From NCBI RefSeq assembly GCF_008727795.1, contig NZ_CP044222.1:1922001-1986000 (forward strand): a stretch of DNA of 64,000 bases. Reading direction: 5' to 3'. A program made the translations under genes and the position numbers. This document shows positions 31,591 through 38,937 of this stretch, piece by piece (positions within the stretch are counted from its first letter, which is position 1; each line of letters begins with the position of its first letter). The notes below the pieces were generated by a model. That model was given only the letters and a program-made list of their open reading frames with translations, was not told the DNA's origin and did no database searches. The DNA comes from Nitrincola iocasae. Lineage in GTDB: Bacteria; Pseudomonadota; Gammaproteobacteria; Pseudomonadales; Balneatricaceae.

Positions 31591-31914
31591 CAATATGACT
31601 AGCTCTACACCAGTGGATGTAGTAACTGTCGCACTGGCTTTCCTGTGGCTGGCTATTACGCATTGATTATTAGACTTCAAAAACAAAAGGCCGAGAGTAT
31701 TATGCCTCCGCAAAACTGATAACTGAAACTAAATGTAATAAATTGAAATTAATATTCATTACGTTTAGCATTTTAGTTATTCAACCATTCATCCTTTCCA
31801 TATTATACTTACCATCGAGTTTTAAGGCCGCTTTCGGCTGGTTATTATATTGAGTTATAAACATAGGGGTTTTCTAACCCCCCGATGGATATCATCATAG
31901 GAAAGGAAAGCTGT
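31591..31914 (+). promoter_or_regulatory. 324-base AT-rich leader region of aqpZ
   Basis: No gene is visible here. The stretch is AT-rich from 31680 to 31850 and should carry the aqpZ promoter. A compact hairpin, GGGGTT (31866-31871) with AACCCC (31876-31881), lies 30 bases before the aqpZ start and could act as a terminator of upstream reading or as an mRNA structure. I see no operator I can name. Confidence 0.35.
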
Positions 31915-32604
31915 ATGAATAAGTATGGTGCAGAGTTTTTTGGGACGTTCTGGCTGGTGCTCGGTGGTTGTGGCAGTGCGGTTTTAGCAGCAACTTTTCC
32001 AGACGTTGGTATCGGACTGCTTGGCGTATCTCTGGCATTTGGTTTGACTGTCCTTACAATGGCATACGCTATCGGACATATATCTGGTTGCCACCTCAAC
32101 CCGGCCGTATCTATTGGGCTCTGGGCTGGTGGTCGTTTTCCAGCAAAAGAGCTTTTACCTTACATTGTTGCACAAGTTTTGGGTGGCATAGTTGCGGGTG
32201 GTGTCCTGTACCTGATTGCCACTGGTAAAGCTGGCTTTGATGTCTCAGCAGGGTTTGCTTCAAACGGGTATGGTGCGCATTCACCGGGTGAATACAGTTT
32301 GTTTGCTGCACTGATCACCGAAATGGTCATGACCATGATGTTTCTCCTGGTGATTCTTGGCGCCACTGACAAGCGTGCACCACAAGGTTTCGCACCGATT
32401 GCAATTGGTTTATGCCTAACGCTGATTCACTTGATTAGCATTCCGGTTACCAACACATCGGTGAATCCTGCACGTAGTACAGGTGTTGCTCTATTCGTCG
32501 GCGATTGGGCGATTGCGCAGCTTTGGCTTTTCTGGGTGGCTCCGATCCTTGGCGGTATGCTGGGTGCAGTAATCTATCGCTTTATCGGTAGCGAAAAAAA
32601 CTAG
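31915..32604 (+). CDS. aqpZ: Aquaporin Z
   Basis: This 229-residue six-helix channel has both pore motifs, N-P-A-V-S and N-P-A-R-S. The selectivity arginine follows in the second half-helix, and the E-F-F-G-T-F opening and H-x-N-P box are intact. The length agrees with AqpZ. It lets water cross the inner membrane under osmotic shift. ATG 31915 with GGAAAGG is preferred over an earlier ATG at 31885. It is monocistronic and followed by a hairpin terminator. Confidence 0.95.
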   Translation: MNKYGAEFFGTFWLVLGGCGSAVLAATFPDVGIGLLGVSLAFGLTVLTMAYAIGHISGCHLNPAVSIGLWAGGRFPAKELLPYIVAQVLGGIVAGGVLYLIATGKAGFDVSAGFASNGYGAHSPGEYSLFAALITEMVMTMMFLLVILGATDKRAPQGFAPIAIGLCLTLIHLISIPVTNTSVNPARSTGVALFVGDWAIAQLWLFWVAPILGGMLGAVIYRFIGSEKN

Positions 32605-32647
32605 TCGGAAAAATCCCCGGCAGAAGTCTCTGTTTTCCTTCCCCTTT

Positions 32648-32676
32648 GATTATCTGGCTCATAGAGTCAGATAATC
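32648..32676 (+). terminator. Terminator-like hairpin after aqpZ
   Basis: GATTATCTG (32648-32656) and CAGATAATC (32668-32676) form a perfect 9-bp stem with an 11-base loop. There is no T-run, so termination efficiency is uncertain. Confidence 0.5.
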
Positions 32677-32808
32677 CCATCACCCAGAAAAATCAGATCC
32701 TATTGATCGTATAAGAAAATACTGAAGCTGGATATGCAAGCTATTCTAATATAGGCTAATCTGAGATAAATGGGATAATTTAATAATATTTAAAAATATG
32801 GTGCACCG

Positions 32809-33735
32809 GTGAAAAAATTCTTACTGGTATTATCTGTGGTGTTGTCGGTTTTTTTTGTAGAAACGGTCAGCGCCAATTTCGTGGCTGTGTCGATGCCTAA
32901 ATTCGATGATAACTTCCAGACAGTCCTTCGTGAGAATATCGAGGCACGAGCGGATCAGCTTAATCTCATTGTATATGTGGGCAATGCAGAGGATCAGCTG
33001 GAGCAGCAATTGGAACAGATCAGGCACTTTGTTGAGGCTGAAGCGGATGCAATTATTGTGTTGCCCGTACTCACAACTCCAGACGCAATCAATCAAATGC
33101 TGGAGGCACGAGGGAACAGCGATATACCGATGGTGTTCCTGCAAAGGCTTCCCGAAATTGACACTTACCCTGAGAAGGTAGTGTATCTGGGTTCTGATGA
33201 AACTGAATCAGGAAGCATGCAAATGGAAGAGCTGGCACGCCTGGCTGCCTACGAGGGTCAAGTTGCCATCCTTCAGGGCGCTGAAGGTAATCCGGCATCC
33301 ACCGTTCGTACCGATTATGTGCGTGAAGTGGTCGACAAATACCCTGGAATGAGTGTTACGCTTCAAGAGCGTGGTAATTGGGCTAGGAATCAGGCGCTGA
33401 CAATCGTTAAGCGCTGGCTTGATGAGTCTCCAGAGCAATTTTCCATTATTGCAGCTAATAACGATGAAATGGCACTTGGGGCGATCATGGCGTTTGAGCA
33501 GGCTGGTATCGATCCAAACCACTATCTTGTTGGCGGTATCGATGCAACCCGGGATGCGCTGGCTTCCATGCAGAAAGACCTTCTTGATGTAACGGTTCTT
33601 CAGGATGCAGCCAGTCAGGGCAAAGGGGCAATCGATGCGGCACTGGCAATGATAAATGGCCGTGAGGTACCGGAGAAGATATGGGTGCCATTTCGTCTGG
33701 TGACGCCGGAGAATATACAGCAGTTCGTGGAATAA
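32809..33735 (+). CDS. Periplasmic sugar-type binding protein (RbsB-like)
   Basis: The 308-residue protein starts at GTG 32809 with a signal peptide (MKKFLLVLSVVLSVFFVETVSA). It is a type I periplasmic-binding fold: A-D-A-I-I-V-L-P-V early, V-A-I-L-Q-G-A-E-G-N-P-A-S in the middle and A-A-N-N-D-E-M-A-L-G-A-I, G-G-I-D-A-T-R-D-A-L late. Ligands of the family are ribose, inositol and related sugars. No permease or ATPase gene is nearby. The next gene, 33 bases on, is a chemoreceptor, so I infer a dedicated sensing partner rather than a transport component. Confidence 0.85.
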   Translation: MKKFLLVLSVVLSVFFVETVSANFVAVSMPKFDDNFQTVLRENIEARADQLNLIVYVGNAEDQLEQQLEQIRHFVEAEADAIIVLPVLTTPDAINQMLEARGNSDIPMVFLQRLPEIDTYPEKVVYLGSDETESGSMQMEELARLAAYEGQVAILQGAEGNPASTVRTDYVREVVDKYPGMSVTLQERGNWARNQALTIVKRWLDESPEQFSIIAANNDEMALGAIMAFEQAGIDPNHYLVGGIDATRDALASMQKDLLDVTVLQDAASQGKGAIDAALAMINGREVPEKIWVPFRLVTPENIQQFVE

Positions 33736-33768
33736 TATAAATATCATCGCTTTAGAGAAGGTTTTAAT

Positions 33769-35766
33769 ATGAACTCTTTTTCTCTGGTTCGGAAAATTTC
33801 GCTGGGTTTTTTTGTGCTCCTGCTATTGCTCGTTGTTATTGCCGGTTCGAGTTTGTTTTCCATGCTCGCAATCAATGCAGAGATAGGGAATCTGAATGGC
33901 GAAGCCGTTCCTCTTTCCCGCGCAGCCGGAGAAACAGAGAGCTCTTTGTTGCGTGCGGACCAGACCCTGAATCTCGCACTGAGATCTCAAAATACTGAAA
34001 AAGTTAACCAGCAGTCTGAACAGTTCAAGGGTAATTTTTCTAATGTGCTTGCCGCGCTGGATTCCATTCCCGCGCCGGTACTGGCGAAAGAACCCGAGAT
34101 TGCTGAAAAAGTATTGGAGGCTAAGGCGGCAGCGGCAGCTTATGCGGAATTTGCAAACACCCTGATGGGTCTTCAAGTTGATAAGCTGGAAAACGATCAG
34201 AGGGTCTTCAACGGTATTAATCGTGTCGGCAAACTTGACCGTCAACTGAGCAAATACCTGGATAAATATCTCAACAGCTCCCTTAGTCGCCGCAATCCAG
34301 ATTTGAAACTGGTACTCGAAACCCTGAGCCGTTCAACGCGCAGTGTTTTGAATGGAATGACCAACTATCTTGCAGACCATGATCTGGAGGCCCTGAATCT
34401 TGCCGTCGAAGGACAGGAACTGATCATTCGAGAAAACTATGATGCACTAGTTGGATTCAATGAGGACCTGGGTAAACTTTTTAGTTTGATGATTCCGCAG
34501 TTGCTACATGACCTGGAATCAGAGCAGGGATTGCTGCAGAGTTATCGGGCTCAGGTTGAAATTAACAGCGCGATTGATGCGCGTTGGAATGATGCCGTCA
34601 ACGAGGTTGATCATGCGTTAGAAGATTTGTCTGTTTTGTCTGCAACCAGTGACAGGCTGTTGCTCCGGTCTCAGTCGGTGTCAGATGAAACACTTGAACG
34701 TAGCTTATTATGGCTTTGGGTTGCAGCTGGGGTTGCTGTTTTATTGACCTTGGTAATAGCGGTTCTGATAGCCCGCTCGATTAAAAGCAGTCTTCATGCT
34801 TTCAGATCACAATTGGTAAAAATGACTGATGGTGATATGACGGTCAGCTTTGATGCTGCCCGCAAGGATGAGTTTGGTGAGCTTGGCGGCTATCTGAATG
34901 AACTGAGTGCAACACTGCACAAGACTCTAAAGGAAATAGCGCAGATTTCCGAGCTGCTGGAGGAAAAATCACAGAACAATGCTGACTACAGTGCTTCCAC
35001 AACCAGTGGCGTGGATAAACAGCAGGCCTTACTAGAAACAACGGCCTCGGCAATGACGGAAATGGAAAGTGCTGTTCAGGAAATTGCCAATAGAAGTCAG
35101 CATACTCTGGAGGTTGCTGAGCGCTCCAAGTGTCTGATGGATAATGTCAAATTAAGGATTAATACCTCCTCAGAGAGTATTCGCAGTCAGGCGGTGCAGA
35201 TAAATGATGCCTCGGAGAAAACGGCTGAACTGAATGAGTATGGTACGAAGATCGACAGCATCGTCGATACCATCCATAACATCGCTGATCAGACTAATCT
35301 TCTGGCGCTCAACGCTGCGATAGAGGCGGCTCGTGCTGGCGATAATGGTCGTGGTTTTTCGGTGGTCGCTGATGAAGTTAGAACCCTGGCCGCACGCACC
35401 CAGCAATCCACCAGCGAAATCCAATCTATGGTCGAGTTGATGCAGAAACTGATCAGTGCCGTTGTTAATGTTATGGAGAAAAGTCAGTCGCAGAGCCAGG
35501 TTAGTCTCGAAGCGGCTGCGTCTGCCGAAAGTGGTTTGGTCGAGATGAATACCGCTATATCCGATATTGTAGAAATGAACGTGCAGATCGCCAGTGCTAC
35601 CGAGGAACAGAGCTATACCGCACGTGAAATCAGTGAAAGTATTGTCTCGATCAATGAGGCGGCGGAGAGCAATGCATCAGATGCTAGATCTAGTACACAG
35701 ATTGCTGATGAGCTAAAAGGTATGGCCGAGCGTCAGCGCTCCCTCATAGCTCACTTTAAGCTATAA
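33769..35766 (+). CDS. Methyl-accepting chemotaxis protein with large periplasmic domain
   Basis: The 665-residue receptor has a membrane helix at about 8-32, a 280-residue helical periplasmic domain, a second helix near 311-336, a HAMP segment (RSIKSSLHAFRSQLVKMTDGDM) and a signalling domain. The conserved hairpin tip is I-A-D-Q-T-N-L-L-A-L-N-A-A-I-E-A-A-R-A-G. It talks to CheA/CheW. The periplasmic domain is long and all-alpha, suited to docking a binding protein; the RbsB-like gene just upstream is the likely partner. There is no C-terminal CheR-tether pentapeptide. A terminator follows at once. Confidence 0.9.
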   Translation: MNSFSLVRKISLGFFVLLLLLVVIAGSSLFSMLAINAEIGNLNGEAVPLSRAAGETESSLLRADQTLNLALRSQNTEKVNQQSEQFKGNFSNVLAALDSIPAPVLAKEPEIAEKVLEAKAAAAAYAEFANTLMGLQVDKLENDQRVFNGINRVGKLDRQLSKYLDKYLNSSLSRRNPDLKLVLETLSRSTRSVLNGMTNYLADHDLEALNLAVEGQELIIRENYDALVGFNEDLGKLFSLMIPQLLHDLESEQGLLQSYRAQVEINSAIDARWNDAVNEVDHALEDLSVLSATSDRLLLRSQSVSDETLERSLLWLWVAAGVAVLLTLVIAVLIARSIKSSLHAFRSQLVKMTDGDMTVSFDAARKDEFGELGGYLNELSATLHKTLKEIAQISELLEEKSQNNADYSASTTSGVDKQQALLETTASAMTEMESAVQEIANRSQHTLEVAERSKCLMDNVKLRINTSSESIRSQAVQINDASEKTAELNEYGTKIDSIVDTIHNIADQTNLLALNAAIEAARAGDNGRGFSVVADEVRTLAARTQQSTSEIQSMVELMQKLISAVVNVMEKSQSQSQVSLEAAASAESGLVEMNTAISDIVEMNVQIASATEEQSYTAREISESIVSINEAAESNASDARSSTQIADELKGMAERQRSLIAHFKL

Positions 35767-35786
35767 GCTGTTTACAGCTATTTTTC
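35764..35786 (+). terminator. Rho-independent terminator of the chemoreceptor
   Basis: AGCTG (35766-35770) and CAGCT (35775-35779) with a TTTA loop are followed by ATTTTT. The element begins at the stop codon. Confidence 0.6.
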
Positions 35787-35830
35787 GGGCTACAATGCGG
35801 CCTGACGAGCAAAGTTAAGGGATTCCAAAC

Positions 35831-36196
35831 ATGAACTATGATGAGTTCAATCACTTTTGTGGTTCTTTTCCAGCGACAACCCACGTTGTGCAATGGGGAG
35901 ATTCTCATGTATGGAAAGTGGGTGGTAAGGTATTTGCTATTGGTGGTTGGGGAAAGAACAAACAACCGGCATTCACATTTAAAGTTTCAGATTTGAACTT
36001 TGATTTTCTAAGCGATCTGGATGGCTATATTCCTGCACCTTACTTTGCAAACCGTGGTATGAAATGGATACAGCAAATAGGCACATCCAGTGAGTTGGAT
36101 GAAGAGCTAATATATTATTTATCAGAATCTTATCGCATTGTGTCACTCGGTTTAAGTAAGCGTAAACAAAAAGAATTGGGGTTAAACCCTCGGTAA
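35831..36196 (+). CDS. MmcQ/YjbR family protein
   Basis: The 121-residue protein matches the MmcQ/YjbR (CyaY-like fold) family. It has H-V-V-Q-W-G-D-S-H-V-W-K-V-G-G-K-V-F-A-I, F-K-V-S near residue 57, and the P-A-P-Y-F-A-N-R-G-M-K-W-I block, ending with a helix that has S-Y-R-I-V. These proteins may bind DNA; the role is not established. It lies 3 bases before the MepA-like gene, so the two are coupled. Confidence 0.85.
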   Translation: MNYDEFNHFCGSFPATTHVVQWGDSHVWKVGGKVFAIGGWGKNKQPAFTFKVSDLNFDFLSDLDGYIPAPYFANRGMKWIQQIGTSSELDEELIYYLSESYRIVSLGLSKRKQKELGLNPR

Positions 36197-36199
36197 CCT

Positions 36200-36874
36200 A
36201 TGCGATTAATCCTGGCTTTATTTATATTCTTTCCTGTGTTGGCAATGGCACAAGACAGTACCTGTTACGGCACGACTTCCAATGGCAGGTTAGAGAATGC
36301 TGCGCAATTGCCGTCTAGCGGGACTAACTATGAAGGTTACAGTTCAATTGCTCGCTTGGCAGGAAGAACCTATGTTCATTCTGCAGTAAGAGATATTGTG
36401 GTGTCTGCCTACAAGGATCTTGAGAGTGAGCAGCCGGATAAAGTCTACAAATATGCGGAGACGGGTTTTAGAGAGGGAGGACCGTTCAGTCCGCATAAGA
36501 CCCACATGAATGGTCTTTCTGTAGACTTTATGGTTCCAGTCATCAATTCGGATGGTCGCTCTGTTCATCTGCCCACTCATTCTCTCAACAAGTTTGGTTA
36601 CAACATAGAGTTTGACGAAAATAGTCATTACGACGGATTGCAGATCGATTATGAGGCGATGGCTGCCCATATCGTGGCGTTGCATCAGCAATCTAAATCA
36701 CGAGGGTATGATCTGTGGCGGGTGATATTTGATCCTGAGTTGCAGCCCAACCTGTTCAGCACTCAGTATGCAGAGTACCTGCGTAGTAATATTGAGTTTT
36801 CCACCAGGCGATCCTGGGTGCGCCATGATGAGCATTATCACATCGACTTTGATGTACCTTGTGATCAACTGTAG
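36200..36874 (+). CDS. mepA: Penicillin-insensitive murein endopeptidase (MepA family)
   Basis: The 224-residue protein has a signal peptide (about residues 1-17) and then C-Y-G-T-x-S-N-G-R-L. The LAS metallopeptidase zinc ligands follow: H102 in P-H-K-T-H, D109 in L-S-V-D-F, and the H-D-E-H-Y-H-I-D cluster at 209-216. The family cleaves D-alanyl-meso-diaminopimelyl cross-links in peptidoglycan in the periplasm. It follows the MmcQ-like gene by 3 bases and is shorter than E. coli MepA (274 residues). Confidence 0.8.
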   Translation: MRLILALFIFFPVLAMAQDSTCYGTTSNGRLENAAQLPSSGTNYEGYSSIARLAGRTYVHSAVRDIVVSAYKDLESEQPDKVYKYAETGFREGGPFSPHKTHMNGLSVDFMVPVINSDGRSVHLPTHSLNKFGYNIEFDENSHYDGLQIDYEAMAAHIVALHQQSKSRGYDLWRVIFDPELQPNLFSTQYAEYLRSNIEFSTRRSWVRHDEHYHIDFDVPCDQL

Positions 36875-36925
36875 CTGTGGGCCCTGGCATTTATTAAAAC
36901 TCATGTAAGAGTCATGGACTGAAAA

Positions 36926-38089
36926 ATGATATTTATATTCTATGGGTTTGCAATTCTGTCATTGGTGGTGGGCACTGCAGCCATTTACATGACCCTCATT
37001 CAGTCATTTCCGGTGCAGTGGCTGTATTATCACTATTTCATCAGAAAACCTATTACCTGGAGCATTCTTGTTGGCGGTGGAGTCGCTACGGTTCTGATAA
37101 CCTGGAAAACCGGTGAGTTTCCTCTGTGGACACTGTTGCCTCTCATGCTGATGGGGTTGGCCGTGGTTTTAGCCTACCGAATGCATCAGGAAAGCGCCTT
37201 TAAAGCCGTAGATTTCCCAGTGATGGCCAATGACCCATTAAACCTGCCGCTTCAGGACGATATGCAGTTGGGGGTGATTGAATACAACGGGGTTACAAAG
37301 GCATATCCGTTGGACTATGTGATACATCACCACATCATTAATGATCGCTTTGGCGATCGTCTTGTTGCATTAACCTATTGTGCCATGTGTCACAGTATTA
37401 TCCCTTTTGATGTGAGCGACATAGGGCCACTGTTTGTTGGATCGTTCAAAAATGCCAATATGATTGTGGCTGATAGAAAGACTAAGACATTTTTTCAGCA
37501 AGCTACCTTCGAATCCATCATAGGCAGGCTACATCCTCGTACATTGACGATGATTCCTTTTCAGATTTTACCCTGGGCTGAAGTGAAACAGCTGAGTCCT
37601 TGCCCTCAACTGGTCAAGGTAACGAAACAGGACTTTAAGGAATTTCAGCTGCCTGTTCCTGGAGTCTGGAAAAACATCTTAGCCAGTGAATTTACACCGG
37701 GACTGTCTGCAACACAGCGAGATACTACCTTTCCCGCCAGAACGCGTGTAGTGGGCATTATCGATAACATTGCTCAACCTCAGGTGGCGTATCTTAAAGA
37801 AGAATTGCTAACGCAAGGCGTGATCACAAACGATGAGCTGGATGTTGTTCTTGTTGCCGTAAGCAACACCGTACTTGGCTTTAAACGCTCAGTAGCCGGA
37901 GCACCTGTAAATATTACCCTGAATGCCGATAACACCCTTGCTGATATCTCCAGCGGAACAGTATGGGATATTCGGGGTAAGTATATGGCCGGTGAGGTAA
38001 CAGCAGATCTGATGCCGATAGCCATCTCTGATGAGTATTGGTTTTCCTGGAAGCTATTTCATTCCGGCAGCACACTCATTCGGCTGTAA
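36926..38089 (+). CDS. DUF3179 membrane-anchored protein
   Basis: Three N-terminal helices (residues 5-27, 45-60 and 67-88) are followed by a 290-residue DUF3179 domain. The signatures are V-I-E-Y-N-G-V-T-K-A-Y-P-L-D-Y-V, H-H-I-I-N-D and A-L-T-Y-C-A-M-C-H-S-I, where C-x2-C is a likely metal or heme-type site. A later F-x-W-K-L-F-H element is at the end. The domain sits outside the membrane. Its function is unknown. The gene is 51 bases after mepA on the same strand. Confidence 0.82.
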   Translation: MIFIFYGFAILSLVVGTAAIYMTLIQSFPVQWLYYHYFIRKPITWSILVGGGVATVLITWKTGEFPLWTLLPLMLMGLAVVLAYRMHQESAFKAVDFPVMANDPLNLPLQDDMQLGVIEYNGVTKAYPLDYVIHHHIINDRFGDRLVALTYCAMCHSIIPFDVSDIGPLFVGSFKNANMIVADRKTKTFFQQATFESIIGRLHPRTLTMIPFQILPWAEVKQLSPCPQLVKVTKQDFKEFQLPVPGVWKNILASEFTPGLSATQRDTTFPARTRVVGIIDNIAQPQVAYLKEELLTQGVITNDELDVVLVAVSNTVLGFKRSVAGAPVNITLNADNTLADISSGTVWDIRGKYMAGEVTADLMPIAISDEYWFSWKLFHSGSTLIRL

Positions 38090-38202
38090 TTTCCAAACGG
38101 CCTGGGTAGCAATTGCTTTCATCGATCTCACCGTGAGAGTTTGACCTATACTGAGTTCAGTATTTAATAGATGGACTCGCTTTAGGTTCCCGAGGAGATC
38201 AC

Positions 38203-38811
38203 ATGAAACTGGAAGATCAGGCATTTAACTCCCTGCTCAAGTACACCAAAGCCTTGTCTGTTGCATTGGGTTACCGCGATCTTTCAACCCAACTCCATTC
38301 AGAGCGGGTGCAAGGTCTTTCTGTGAGTCTTGGGAAATCGTGTGGTCTGTCACATAATGAGATTAATACGCTTATTGTTGCCGCTTCGTTCCACGACATA
38401 GGTAAAATAGGCATACCCGACCACATCCTGCTCAAGCCTTCTAAACTTGATAAAACTGAGTGGGAAACGATGAAACAGCACTCCGAAATCGGAGAGGAGA
38501 TAATGCGCGCCACTGAACTCGAGGGCTCGCAACAGGCGGCGCTGTTGATTCGTCATCACCACGAGCATTACAACGGTATGGGCTATCCAGATAACCTATC
38601 TGGAGAAAAAATTCCGATTTGTTCGCGCATTATCAGCATTGCCGACAGCTATGACGCCATAGCCGTGAAAAGGTCCTATCATCACGTACGAACGCACTCG
38701 AAAATCATGGATATATTGCATCAAGAAACCGGAGAAAAGTATGACCCGGACCTTATGCGAGTGTTTGCTGAAATTATAGAATCCAGCCAGTTCAGGGCGG
38801 CAAAAACTTAA
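38203..38811 (+). CDS. HD-GYP domain phosphodiesterase-like protein
   Basis: This 202-residue protein consists of an HD-GYP domain alone. It shows H-S-E-R-V-Q-G-L-S, F-H-D-I-G-K-I-G-I-P-D, R-H-H-H-E-H-Y-N-G-M-G-Y-P and S-I-A-D-S-Y-D-A-I, so the metal ligands and the GYP triplet are intact. Such domains hydrolyse cyclic-di-GMP. There is no receiver domain, so its activity must be controlled through another protein or by concentration. The promoter is in the 113-base gap after the DUF3179 gene. Confidence 0.88.
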   Translation: MKLEDQAFNSLLKYTKALSVALGYRDLSTQLHSERVQGLSVSLGKSCGLSHNEINTLIVAASFHDIGKIGIPDHILLKPSKLDKTEWETMKQHSEIGEEIMRATELEGSQQAALLIRHHHEHYNGMGYPDNLSGEKIPICSRIISIADSYDAIAVKRSYHHVRTHSKIMDILHQETGEKYDPDLMRVFAEIIESSQFRAAKT

Positions 38812-38937
38812 TTCATTCATCAACACGGACCTCGGTTATAGAAACATGTTACCTTCAGAGTGCCATCAAACAGGTACAATCCGTCTGGTCAGCTATACTG
38901 ATCTCATCAGTTTACTTGGGACCAAGGAGGCAACATC

